From Microbacterium sufflavum (GTDB lineage: Bacteria > Actinomycetota > Actinomycetes > Actinomycetales > Microbacteriaceae): a DNA stretch of 64,000 nt. The stretch lies in NCBI RefSeq assembly GCF_023101165.1, contig NZ_CP078076.1:682001-746000 (forward strand). The letters run 5' to 3'. Shown here piece after piece: positions 33,828 to 42,033 of the stretch (positions within the stretch are counted from its first letter, which is position 1; each line of letters begins with the position of its first letter). A program made the translations under genes and the position numbers. Under the pieces are notes generated by a model. It saw only the letters and a list, made by a program, of their open reading frames with translations. It made no database searches and was not told where the DNA came from.

Positions 33828-34732
33828 CAGTTCTCCTCCAGTGCCGTGCGCAGGCGTCCGCCTGCCGCGGTGAGTCGGGTGGTGGCCGCGGCGAGGTCCT
33901 CGCCGCGGCGGATCATGATCGACGCGAGCTTCACGTCCCAGGCGGCGGTCTCCAGCGCCGCGACCGCGGTGTCGCGATCGACCTCGGCGATCGTGCGCAC
34001 CATGCGGATCGCGCGCTCGCGGAGCTTGTGATTCGTGGCCTTCACATCCACCATCAGGTTGCCGTAGGCCTTGCCGCCTCGCACCATCGAGATGGTCGAG
34101 AACATGTTGAGCACGAGCTTCTGCGCCGTGCCCGACTTGAGGCGGGTGGAACCCGACAGCACCTCGGGGCCGACCTCGACCTCGATGCCGTGCTCGGCGA
34201 CGGCGCTCAGCGGGGTGTCCGCGTTGCACGACAGCCCGATGCCCAGCGCCCCGCGCTCGCGCGCCCGGCGGACGGCCGCGACCACGTACGGGGTGCGGCC
34301 GCTCGAGGCGATGCCGATCACGGTATCGAGCGGGCCGATGCCGGCGGCGTCGATCGCGGCGGCTCCGGCCTCGGCGTCGTCTTCCGCGCCCTCGACCGGG
34401 TTCACGATCGCGCCGGGCCCGCCGGCCATGATGGCGAACACCAGCTCGGGCGGCGTGCTGAACGTGGGCGGGCACTCCGAGGCGTCGAGCACCCCGATGC
34501 GACCGGGCGTCCCTGCCCCGACGTAGACCAGCCGTCCGCCCCGCGCCATGCGCTCCGCGGTGGCCTCGATGGCCGGGACGATCTGCGGCAGTGCGCGCCG
34601 CACGGCCGCGGGCACCGTGGCGTCGGCGTCGTTCATGGTCTGGGCGAGCTCCGTCACGCTCATCTGGTCGAGTCGCGCGTAGCGGGGGTCGCTGGCCTCG
34701 GTGGCGAGGGCGCCGAGATCCTCCAGGGTCAT
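33827..34732 (-). CDS. murQ: N-acetylmuramic acid 6-phosphate etherase
   Basis: MurQ cleaves the lactyl ether of MurNAc-6-phosphate, yielding GlcNAc-6-phosphate and D-lactate in peptidoglycan recycling. The 301-residue SIS-domain protein has the phosphosugar loops G-A-G-T-P-G-R-I-G-V-L-D-A-S-E-C-P-P-T-F (Glu86 corresponds to the catalytic Glu), I-A-S-S-G-R-T-P-Y and the long conserved S-G-S-T-R-L-K-S-G-T-A-Q-K-L-V-L-N. Its ATG overlaps the permease stop (ATGA). D-lactate released here could be oxidised elsewhere. The identity is firm. Confidence 0.95.
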   Translation of the reverse strand: MTLEDLGALATEASDPRYARLDQMSVTELAQTMNDADATVPAAVRRALPQIVPAIEATAERMARGGRLVYVGAGTPGRIGVLDASECPPTFSTPPELVFAIMAGGPGAIVNPVEGAEDDAEAGAAAIDAAGIGPLDTVIGIASSGRTPYVVAAVRRARERGALGIGLSCNADTPLSAVAEHGIEVEVGPEVLSGSTRLKSGTAQKLVLNMFSTISMVRGGKAYGNLMVDVKATNHKLRERAIRMVRTIAEVDRDTAVAALETAAWDVKLASIMIRRGEDLAAATTRLTAAGGRLRTALEEN

Positions 34733-35616
34733 CGCTTCCCCCGGTTCCGCGGGTCGAGGCTGTCGCGCAGCCCGTCGCCCAGCAGGTTGAGCCCGACCAC
34801 GAGCAGCACCACGACCACGCCGGGCGCGATCATGGTCCACGGCGCGATGGTGACGAGCGTGCGCGCCTCGAAGATCATCGAGCCGAGCGACGGCGCGGGC
34901 GGCGGCGTGCCGAGGCCGAGGAAGCTCAGCGACGCCTCGGTCAGCACGGCCCACGACAGCGACAGCGTGACCTGCACGATGATGATCGACGTGATGTTGG
35001 GCAGCACGTGCCGGAACATCGTGGCCATGCGGCCCTGCCCCGTGCTCTTGGCGGCCTTGACGTACTCGACCTCGCGCAGCGACAGCACCGGGCCGCGCGT
35101 GACGCGGATGAAGATCGGCACGTAGACGATCGCGATGGCGACCGCGATCGTGAACCAGTTACGGTCGAACACCGAGGCGAGCGACAGCGCCAGCAGCAGC
35201 GGCGGGAACGCGAACAGGACGTTGGTGACCGCGGTGATCGCACCGTCGGAGATGCCGCGGTAGAAGCCGGCGATGAGGCCGCAGACCGTGCCGACCACGG
35301 TCGCGAACGCCACCGCGACGACCGAGATCAGCGCCGAGTTCGCGACACCGGCGGCCACGCGCGAGAACACGTCGCGGCCGAACTGGTCGGTGCCGAACCA
35401 GTGCACGGCCGACGGCGGCTGCAGGCGCGAGGGCGGATCCTGCGCCAGCGGGTCGAAGGGCAGCAGGCCGAACGCCGACACGACGCTGAGCACCGCCAGC
35501 AGGAACACGATGATGAGGCCGGCGAGCCCGCTGCGGCTGCGCAGCAGGAGACGCACGCGCTCCATGGTGCGCCCTCCGCCGGGGGCGAGGGCCGGGGTCT
35601 GAGAGATGTCGGTCAT
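34729..35616 (-). CDS. ABC importer permease, DppC/OppC type
   Basis: The 295-residue inner-membrane permease has an N-terminal helix, a G-T-D-Q-F-G-R-D-V-F-S-R motif typical of DppC/OppC proteins, about six helices and the EAA loop Y-V-K-A-A-K-S-T-G that contacts the ATPase. It pairs with the DppB-type permease encoded just upstream. Start and stop overlap with both neighbours (ATGA), as expected for tightly coupled subunits. Substrate is inferred to be peptidoglycan peptides or muropeptides from the operon context. Confidence 0.92.
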   Translation of the reverse strand: MTDISQTPALAPGGGRTMERVRLLLRSRSGLAGLIIVFLLAVLSVVSAFGLLPFDPLAQDPPSRLQPPSAVHWFGTDQFGRDVFSRVAAGVANSALISVVAVAFATVVGTVCGLIAGFYRGISDGAITAVTNVLFAFPPLLLALSLASVFDRNWFTIAVAIAIVYVPIFIRVTRGPVLSLREVEYVKAAKSTGQGRMATMFRHVLPNITSIIIVQVTLSLSWAVLTEASLSFLGLGTPPPAPSLGSMIFEARTLVTIAPWTMIAPGVVVVLLVVGLNLLGDGLRDSLDPRNRGKR

Positions 35617-36584
35617 GCGGCACGCACCCGGGGATCGATGACCCGGTACAGCAGGTCGGTGAGCAGGTTGACGATGACGAAGGCGAGCGCGATCACCAGC
35701 ACGGTGCTCTGCACGAGCGCGTACTCCTTCTGCTGGATGCCGAGCAGCACCTGACGGCCGATGCCGGGGAGCGAGAAGATCTGCTCAACCACGACGGCGC
35801 CGCCGAGCAGGTAGCCGAACTGCAGGCCGGTCATGGTGACGATCGGGACCAGCGCGTTGCCGAGCACGTGGCGCACCTGGAGGCGGCGCGGCGGCACGCC
35901 CTTCGCCCGGGCCGTGCGGATGAAGTCGTTTGCGCGGATCTCCAGCACGGCGGTGCGGGTCGTGCGCATGATGGGCGCCGCGATGCCGAAGCCGAGCACG
36001 ATCGACGGGAGCAGCATCTGCTGCAGGTTCAGCAGCGGGTCGTCGAACAGCCGCGCGTAGCCCTGGCCGTTGGGGTTGAAGCCGAGCGACTGGGCCAGGA
36101 TCGCCAGCAGCGCCGTGCCGAGCAGGAACGCCGGGATGGAGAGGCCCGCGAGTCCCACGACCTGACCGACGCCGTCGCGGAGCGAGTCCGGCTTGGAGGC
36201 CGACAGCATGCCGAGCGGGATGCCGATCGCGAGGGCGATCACGATCGAGAGGATCGCGAGCTCGAACGTGACGGGAAGGGCGGCCGCGGTGAGGTCGAGC
36301 ACGCTCGTCTGCGCCCGCGACGAGAAGCCGAGGTTGCCGGTGAAGATGTTGCCCAGCCAGGAGAAGAACTGCACGAACAGCGGCTGGTCCAGGCCGTAGT
36401 AGGCCTCGAGAGCCTCACGCTGCGCCGGGGTGAGCGCGGCGGCCTCGGTGCCGAGTCCCGAGCTGATCTGGTCGCCGGGGATGGCGCGCAGCATCAGGAA
36501 GACGAACACGGCGACCCCGAAGAGGGTGCCGAGGGCTGCGAGGATGCGTCGCAGCACGCTGTTGCGGAGGAGCTGTCTGAACAT
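35613..36584 (-). CDS. ABC importer permease, DppB/OppB type
   Basis: A 323-residue permease with the classical DppB/OppB N-terminus (R-R-I-L-A-A-L-G-T-L-F-G-V-A-V-F-V-F), the extracytoplasmic Y-G-L-D-Q-P segment, about six helices and the EAA loop F-I-R-T-A-R-A-K-G-V. The C-terminal G-G-A-V-V-V-E-Q-I-F-S-L-P-G-I-G is typical. It follows the solute-binding protein gene across 70 bp that contains a stable hairpin, and overlaps the DppC-type gene. Confidence 0.93.
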   Translation of the reverse strand: MFRQLLRNSVLRRILAALGTLFGVAVFVFLMLRAIPGDQISSGLGTEAAALTPAQREALEAYYGLDQPLFVQFFSWLGNIFTGNLGFSSRAQTSVLDLTAAALPVTFELAILSIVIALAIGIPLGMLSASKPDSLRDGVGQVVGLAGLSIPAFLLGTALLAILAQSLGFNPNGQGYARLFDDPLLNLQQMLLPSIVLGFGIAAPIMRTTRTAVLEIRANDFIRTARAKGVPPRRLQVRHVLGNALVPIVTMTGLQFGYLLGGAVVVEQIFSLPGIGRQVLLGIQQKEYALVQSTVLVIALAFVIVNLLTDLLYRVIDPRVRAA

Positions 36585-36618
36585 GCGCGTGTGAGGGTGC
36601 CTGTCGTCGGAGGGGGAC

Positions 36619-36648
36619 GGAGGGGGCGCGGGCGGCCGCGCCCCCTCC
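36619..36648 (-). terminator. Intercistronic hairpin after the solute-binding protein gene
   Basis: A 13-bp perfect stem (GGAGGGGGCGCGG with complement) and 4-nt loop starts 7 nt after the SBP stop. Located inside the operon, it probably stabilises or attenuates, giving more binding protein than permease, a common arrangement. Confidence 0.6.
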
Positions 36649-36654
36649 GGTCCG

Positions 36655-38205
36655 CTACTGGATGGAGGTGGTCCGCAGGTACTGCAGCGAGCCGTTCGCC
36701 ATCGGGGTGAAGCCGTCCACGCTGGTGGCGGTGGCCGTATAGGTGTAGCTGGTGAACAGCCAGATCCAGGCGGCGTTGTCCTCGAGGTTCTCGGAGACCT
36801 CGGCGTAGATCTCCTTGCGCTTCTCGGTGTCGGCGGTCTGGCGGCCCTCGGCGAACAGCGCGTCGAGCTCGGGCGAGGAGTACCCCGCGACCTTGTTCAG
36901 GTTGCCGGTGCTGGTGAAGTAGCGTCCGTACATGCCGTCGGGGTCGGGGCGTCCGCCGTTGAGAGCGACCGCGGCGTCGAAGTCGGCGGCGATCCAGCGG
37001 TCGACGAACGCGCCGGACTCGAGCACCTCGAGGTCGAGCGTGATGTCGGCGTCGGCGAGCTGCGCCTTCAGGTTCTGCGCCTCGTTGACGGAGGTGGCGT
37101 ACTCGCCCTGCGACACGATCGTCTTGATCGTGACGCCGTCCTCCTTGCCGGCCTTCTTCAGGTACTCGGCCGCCTTGTCGAGGTCGCGCTCGGGGCACGG
37201 GCGCGCGTCGGGGTCGGACTTGAACGCCGGCGACGTGATGGGCCCGGTGACCTCGCCCTCGCCGAGCGCGGCGGTCTCCAGCACCTCCTCGCGGTCGATC
37301 GCGCACTGGATCGCGAGCCGCACGTTCACGTCGGCCAGGTCGCCGCGCGTGGCGTTGAGCTGAAGGGCGTGGTAGCTGAGCTGCGGGGTCGTGGCGACCT
37401 CGACGTTCGCGCCCTCGGCGGTCTGGGCGACCAGCGGGTCGTCGAACACCGCGAGCTGCACGTTGCCGGACTGCATGGCCGACACGATCGACGACTCGTC
37501 GGGGATCACGCGGAACTCGACCGTGTCGAGCAGCGCCTTGTCGCCCCAGTAGTCGTCGTTCTTGGCGAGCGTGAGCGACTGGCTGGCGGTGCGGTCCTCG
37601 AGCACGAACGGGCCGGTGCCGTTCGGGGTGGTGTTGAGCGCTTCCTCGGTGTCGTCGGAGGAGAGCATGGCCATGTTGATCACGGCGAGATTGGCGGGCA
37701 GGGCCGCGTCGGGGGCGCTGAGGGTGAGGGTGACGGTGGTCTCGTCGGTCGCCTCGACCGCGGTGACGGACGCCAGCGAGCTGCGCGCGACGGCCGCGGT
37801 GGCCTCGGCGGCGATCGCGTCGAGGGAGTACTTCACGTCTTCGGAGCCGAACGTGCTGCCGTCGGCGAAGGTGACGCCCTCGCGGAGGTGGAAGGTGACG
37901 GTGAGGCCGTCTTCCGAGACGTCCCACGACTCGGCGAGGCCGGGCACCACGTTCAGGTCCTCGTCGAACTCGGTGAGCGTGCCGTACAGGTTCTGCAGGA
38001 CGTTGACCGCTTGGAACTGCGTGGCCTTCCACGGGAAGAGGGTGTCCGGGTCGCTGGTGACGCCGATGACGAGGTCGCCGCCCGCGGTGCCGCCCTCGGA
38101 GGGCGAGGGGTTCGACGCCGGCGCGGAACACCCGGTGATGACGAGCGCCATCGCGACGCCCGCGGCGGAGAGAGCGCCGAATGACGCCCGCCGTACTGTG
38201 CTCAT
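36655..38205 (-). CDS. ABC-importer solute-binding lipoprotein (SBP family 5)
   Basis: The 516-residue protein begins with a lipoprotein signal (hydrophobic core then L-V-I-T-G-C-S, Cys near residue 26), so it should be anchored outside the membrane by lipidated Cys. The body matches peptide-binding family 5: D-P-D-T-L-F-P-W near the start, V-V-P-G-L-A-E-S-W and L-R-E-G-V-T-F-A-D-G-S. It captures ligand for the importer encoded downstream. It has a strong AGGAGG ribosome-binding site and heads the MurNAc-recycling operon under a promoter overlapped by the MurR-type inverted repeat. Ligand probably includes muropeptides. Confidence 0.92.
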   Translation of the reverse strand: MSTVRRASFGALSAAGVAMALVITGCSAPASNPSPSEGGTAGGDLVIGVTSDPDTLFPWKATQFQAVNVLQNLYGTLTEFDEDLNVVPGLAESWDVSEDGLTVTFHLREGVTFADGSTFGSEDVKYSLDAIAAEATAAVARSSLASVTAVEATDETTVTLTLSAPDAALPANLAVINMAMLSSDDTEEALNTTPNGTGPFVLEDRTASQSLTLAKNDDYWGDKALLDTVEFRVIPDESSIVSAMQSGNVQLAVFDDPLVAQTAEGANVEVATTPQLSYHALQLNATRGDLADVNVRLAIQCAIDREEVLETAALGEGEVTGPITSPAFKSDPDARPCPERDLDKAAEYLKKAGKEDGVTIKTIVSQGEYATSVNEAQNLKAQLADADITLDLEVLESGAFVDRWIAADFDAAVALNGGRPDPDGMYGRYFTSTGNLNKVAGYSSPELDALFAEGRQTADTEKRKEIYAEVSENLEDNAAWIWLFTSYTYTATATSVDGFTPMANGSLQYLRTTSIQ

Positions 38206-38298
38206 GCTGTTTCCTCCTGGCTGGGACCGCGTCGCCCTGGCTGGGTTCAGGCGATGCTGCCTGACGTCCCGTGAACATCGTCGGTCTGGGTGGTACCA

Positions 38299-38347
38299 AA
38301 AGTACACGAAGGTCGCTGTCGGTGTAACAGAAGTTCCTCTACTGTTA
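38299..38347 (-). promoter_or_regulatory. Operon promoter with MurR-type operator TAACAG-N11-CTGTTA
   Basis: On the minus strand a TTACAC -35 (38327-38322) and TACTTT -10 (38304-38299) are 17 bp apart, upstream of the SBP gene. The inverted repeat TAACAG (38325-38330) with CTGTTA (38342-38347) overlaps the -35 and also lies upstream of the divergent RpiR gene. This predicts that one bound regulator represses the structural operon and affects itself. Confidence 0.65.
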
Positions 38348-38368
38348 TGAACACCGATCGGAGAACAC

Positions 38369-39271
38369 ATGTCCCACGACGCCGCCCGCGACGACGCCGG
38401 CGCTCCCCCCGTGCTGGTGCGCATGCGGGCGATCCGCCCCGAGCTCCGCCCGAGCGAGCGGCGCATCGCCGATCTCTTCCTCGCCGACCCGGCCGCCACC
38501 GCCGGCCTCTCGGTCGCCGAGCTCGCCCACCGCTGCGACACCTCCACCACCTCCGTCGTCCGCTTCTGCAAGCGCCTGGGATACGAGCACGTGCGCGAGC
38601 TGCGCAACCACGTGCTGCGCGAGGTGGAGCGCGAGACGTACGACACCGCCGCGCTCCCCGCCGTGTCGGGCGACATCGACCGCAACGACACGCTCGCCGA
38701 CATCGTGGCGAAGGTCTCCCTCGCCGAGACGCTGTCGCTCGCCGACACCGCCAAGGTGCTCGACACCGAGTCGCTGCGCGCCGCGGTCGAGGCGATCACG
38801 TCGTCGAGCCGCGTCGACATCTTCGGTGTCGGGGCCAGCTCGATCGTCGGCCTCGACCTCCAGCGCAAGCTCACCCGGATCGGGCGGACGGCCCTGGAGT
38901 GGTCCGATCCGCACGCCGCCTGGACCTCCGCCGCCACCCTCGGCCCCGGCAACGTCGCCATCGCGGTGTCGCACAGCGGCGCGACCACCGACACCATCGA
39001 GTTCCTGCTCCTCGCCCGCAAGGCGGGGGCCACCACGATCGCGATCACCAACCACGCGGGCGCGCCGCTGGCCGGGCAGGCCGACATCGTGCTGACGACC
39101 GCCGCGCGCGAGACCGGCTTCCGCTCCGGCGCGCTCGGCAGCCGCATCGCGCAGCTCATGGTCGTCGACTGCATCTTCATCGGGGTCGCCCAGTCGAACT
39201 ACGACCGCTCGATGGAGGCGCTGCGCGACACGTTCGCGGCCGTGCACCACGTGCGCGCCAACGGCGCATGA
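38369..39271 (+). CDS. murR: RpiR-family regulator, MurR-like
   Basis: The 300-residue protein has an N-terminal RpiR helix-turn-helix (about 20-85, with S-V-A-E-L-A-H-R-C-D-T-S-T-T-S-V-V-R-F-C) and a C-terminal SIS domain (about 140-280; S-H-S-G-A-T-T-D-T and V-G-A-S-S-I). MurR proteins repress MurNAc catabolism until MurNAc-6P binds the SIS domain. Divergence from an operon holding murQ and anmK, with an inverted repeat over that operon's promoter, supports this assignment. Its stop overlaps the ATG of the MFS gene that follows. Confidence 0.85.
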   Translation: MSHDAARDDAGAPPVLVRMRAIRPELRPSERRIADLFLADPAATAGLSVAELAHRCDTSTTSVVRFCKRLGYEHVRELRNHVLREVERETYDTAALPAVSGDIDRNDTLADIVAKVSLAETLSLADTAKVLDTESLRAAVEAITSSSRVDIFGVGASSIVGLDLQRKLTRIGRTALEWSDPHAAWTSAATLGPGNVAIAVSHSGATTDTIEFLLLARKAGATTIAITNHAGAPLAGQADIVLTTAARETGFRSGALGSRIAQLMVVDCIFIGVAQSNYDRSMEALRDTFAAVHHVRANGA

Positions 39272-40414
39272 CGGGCGCGGACGGCCGGATCCGCCTCGGC
39301 CTGTTCAGCGCGTTCGCAGGACTCGGCGTGACCGCGGCGTTCGTCCCCGCCGTGCTGCCCTCGGCGCAGCGGGATATCGGCGCCGACCTCAGCGCCGCGG
39401 TGCCCGTGCTCTTCGCCGGGCTGCTGGTGGGCGTGCTGGCCTCGGGTCCGCTGCTGACGCGCAAGCCCCCGCGCACGACACTGCTGCTCGGCAGCGCCCT
39501 GCAGGCCGTCGCACTCGTCGCCGCCGCGTGGGCGGGCGATGCGGTCGTGTTCATCGCCGCCGCCGCCGTCGCCGGGTTCGGCTTCGGGCTCGTGGAGGCC
39601 TCGGGCTCGGTGGCCGCGAAGGCCGCGAGCACGGGCAGCGCGACCGGGCTGCTGAGTGCGCTGATGGGCACGGTCGCCGTGTGCGCCGCGGCCACCCCGC
39701 TCGCGGTGGTGCTGGGAGCGCACACCCGTCCGCTGCTGGCTCTTCTCGCCGCGGTGCCGCTGGTGACCGTGTCGGTGCTCATCGCGCCCGTGCCGACGGT
39801 CGCCGCGAAAGCCCCGGCGCCGCGTGACGTGCGATCGCTCGCGGTGCTGCTGCCGTTCGCGCTCGCCCTGCCGCTCTACGTGGGGGTCGAGACCGTGCTC
39901 TCCGGCTGGTCGGCCGTGATCCCGGAGCGCGTGCTCACGCTCGAACCGGCCGCGGCCGCGCTCGGCACCTCCGCGTTCTGGGGCCTGATGGCGGCGGGCC
40001 GTTTCGGGGCAGCGGCCCTGCGCCGCGCGTCGGTGCCCCCGCTCGCGATCCTGGTCGCGGCCACGGCGGGCGCGGCCGTGCTGATGGGCGTGGCCGGCGC
40101 GCTCGTGGGCCCTCAGCCGGTGGGAGCGCTCGTGGCCCTGGCGGCGGTGGTCGTGCTGCTCGCGCCGAGCTACGGCCTGATCCTCGGCCTCGCCCTCGAC
40201 CGCCTCGACCCCGCACGGAGCGCCGCCGTGACCCGGGGCCCTGGTCGCCTGCGGCGCGGTGGGCGGCACCTTCGTGCCCACGCTGATCCTGCTCATCGGT
40301 CGGGATCCGGCGGCTCCTGCGACCTTCGTCGTCTCGGCCGTGCTGTGCGCTGTCGTCCCGGTCCTGATGCTCGTGACGTCGCGCTCCGGACGGCACATGT
40401 CGGCGACCGGCTGA
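39268..40414 (+). pseudogene. MFS transporter with apparent +1 frameshift near 40235
   Basis: The reading frame from ATG 39268 encodes about ten MFS-like helices for roughly 320 residues. After S-A-A-V-T at a CCCGGGG run (40232-40238) it degenerates into Arg-rich low-quality sequence. The frame one base further on continues the protein sensibly: A-L-V-A-C-G-A-V-G-G-T-F-V-P-T-L-I-L-L-I and further hydrophobic sequence to a TGA at 40412-40414, giving a normal length of about 382 residues. One extra G explains it. It is a recent mutation or an assembly error. The gene overlaps murR, so a sugar or cell-wall-fragment transporter is conceivable. Confidence 0.8.
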
Positions 40415-40534
40415 GGCGCTCCTCCTCCCCCATCCGCGCCTCTCTCCCCTTCCTCACAGATGCCGGGATTCCGGGAGTCGCCACACCCGCAGCGACGTAT
40501 CGTCGAAGACACACCGCACCCGAGGAGAGCATCC

Positions 40535-40825
40535 GTGTCCACCGACAGCCTGACGGTCGTCATCAGCGCGATCGGCATCGTGCTCACCCTCGGCACCGGC
40601 ATGTTCGCCGCCATGGCCTGGGTCGTGCGCCGCATCGATGCCGTCGACGCGAAGCTCACCACCCGCATCGACACGGTCGAGGAGAAGCTCACCACCCGCA
40701 TCGACGCCGTCGAGGAGAAGCTCACCACCCGCCTCGACGCCGTCGCATCCGACGTCACCGACCTCAAGATCGCCGTCGCCCGCCTCGAGGGACCACCCCG
40801 CCATCTGCTGACCGCCACCCGCTGA
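40535..40825 (+). CDS. Small membrane-anchored coiled-coil protein, copy 1
   Basis: The 96-residue protein has an N-terminal membrane helix (about residues 8-30) and then a coiled coil built from 11-residue repeats of the type L-T-T-R-I-D-T-V-E-E-K; three copies occur in a row, ending D-V-T-D-L-K-I-A-V-A-R-L-E-G. The GTG follows a GAGGAG ribosome-binding site; an upstream in-frame ATG gives an unlikely Pro/Arg-rich extension. A close paralogue follows 29 bp downstream. No family function is known; the hendecad pattern suggests a parallel trimer or tetramer projecting from the membrane. Confidence 0.75.
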   Translation: MSTDSLTVVISAIGIVLTLGTGMFAAMAWVVRRIDAVDAKLTTRIDTVEEKLTTRIDAVEEKLTTRLDAVASDVTDLKIAVARLEGPPRHLLTATR

Positions 40826-41107
40826 CCCACCCGCACCGCTCGAAGGATCACCGCATGACCACGGACACCCTCGCCATCATCGTGAGTGCGATCGGCATCG
40901 TGCTCACCCTCGGCACCGGCATGTTCGCCGCCATGGCCTGGGTCGTGCGCCGCATCGACGCCGTCGACGAGAAGCTCACCACCCGCATCGACACGGTCGA
41001 GGACCGCCTCACCACCCGCCTCGACGCCGTCGCATCCGACGTCACCGACCTCAAGATCGCCGTCGCCCGCCTCGAGGGACCACCCCGCCACCTGCTGACC
41101 GCAGCCC
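40567..41107 (+). repeat. Tandem duplication of the coiled-coil gene with internal 33-bp repeats
   Basis: The DNA from about 40567-40825 recurs at about 40890-41107, differing mainly by loss of one 33-bp unit. Within each copy, the unit beginning AAGCTCACCACCCGCATCGA repeats with minor changes. This matches unequal crossing-over generating both the gene copies and the heptad/hendecad expansion. Confidence 0.85.
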
Positions 41108-41112
41108 GCTGA
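40855..41112 (+). CDS. Small membrane-anchored coiled-coil protein, copy 2
   Basis: This 85-residue protein is nearly identical to the preceding one: same membrane helix and same C-terminus, but one 11-residue coiled-coil repeat fewer. It has a GAAGGA ribosome-binding site. The two could form mixed oligomers. The near-identity at DNA level, including synonymous sites, indicates a recent duplication or ongoing gene conversion. Confidence 0.75.
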   Translation: MTTDTLAIIVSAIGIVLTLGTGMFAAMAWVVRRIDAVDEKLTTRIDTVEDRLTTRLDAVASDVTDLKIAVARLEGPPRHLLTAAR

Positions 41113-41130
41113 GGGCGTGCGCGTGAGGGT

Positions 41131-42033
41131 TCAACGGAGCGCGAGGGCGGCGGCGCCGATGAGGGGCCCTTCGTCGCCGAGGCCCGAGCGCACGGCCCGG
41201 GTACGCCGGGAGTACGGGTGCACGGCGTGCGCGGTGAGCGCCTGCTGCACGAGGTCGATGTAGTCGGACGACACCCGCGAGAACCCGCCGCCGATGGCCA
41301 CCACGTCGAGGTCGACCAGGGTCGCGGCGTCCGCGAGCGCTTCGCCGACCGCGCGGGCCGAGCGCTCGATGGCCGCGCGGGCGATCGCGTCTCCGGCTGC
41401 CGCGTCGCGCGCGAGGTCCTCCCCCGTCGCGCCGGTCCACCCCTGCTCCTGCGCCCAGGCGGCGCTCGCGGGGCCGGAGGCGATCTCCTCGAGCGTGAGC
41501 CCTCCCTCGCGGCGCACCTGACCGAGGTGACCCGCGTTGCCGGTGGCTCCCGGGATGTAGGCGCCGTTCACCACGAAGCCGCCGCCGACGCCCGTCGACA
41601 CCACGATCGACAGCGAGGCCCCCGCGTCACGGGTCGCCCCGAGCCACGACTCCGCCAGGGCGAGGGCGCCCCCGTCGTGGCCGAGCGTCGTGGGAAGGTC
41701 GCGGCCGAGCACCGCCGTCGCCGCGTCCCGCACCGCCGCCGCGAGGGCGAAGCCGTGCGCGAGCGGCATGTTCACCGGCTCGATGGTGCCCGCGACGCGA
41801 TCCACCGGACCGGCGCTGCCGATCCCCGCCCCGACGAGTTCCGCGCCGGCCGGCAGCGCGGCCAGGGCGTGCCGCACGATCGCGTCGACCGCGGCGGCGA
41901 GGGCCGGGGGCGTGGCCTCGCGACCGGTGGGCTGCCGGCTGCGGCTGCCTTCGACGAGCACGCCGTCCGCCGAGACGAGGGCGGCCTCCATCTTGGTGCC
42001 GCCGACGTCGACGGCCAGGGCGTAGCGGGTCAC
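41131..42033 (-). CDS. ROK-family sugar kinase lacking the zinc-cysteine motif
   Basis: The 300-residue protein has the ROK phosphate motif near the start (D-V-G-G-T-K-M-E-A-A-L) and the later V-V-S-T-G-V-G-G-G and G-A-T-G-N-A-G-H-L-G-Q. It would phosphorylate glucose or another hexose. Unusually, the zinc-binding C-x-C-G-x-x-G-C-x-E of classical ROK kinases is absent: the sequence after G-H-L-G-Q runs V-R-R-E-G-G-L-T-L-E-E. The G-P-V-D-R motif is present. It overlaps the pyrE stop (GTGA). Substrate is uncertain. Confidence 0.82.
   Translation of the reverse strand: MTRYALAVDVGGTKMEAALVSADGVLVEGSRSRQPTGREATPPALAAAVDAIVRHALAALPAGAELVGAGIGSAGPVDRVAGTIEPVNMPLAHGFALAAAVRDAATAVLGRDLPTTLGHDGGALALAESWLGATRDAGASLSIVVSTGVGGGFVVNGAYIPGATGNAGHLGQVRREGGLTLEEIASGPASAAWAQEQGWTGATGEDLARDAAAGDAIARAAIERSARAVGEALADAATLVDLDVVAIGGGFSRVSSDYIDLVQQALTAHAVHPYSRRTRAVRSGLGDEGPLIGAAALALR

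Noticed and set aside
40460-40534. Earlier ATG for the first coiled-coil protein
   Set aside because: It adds a Pro/His/Arg-rich segment absent from the paralogue, while the GTG has a good ribosome-binding site and matches the paralogue's start.
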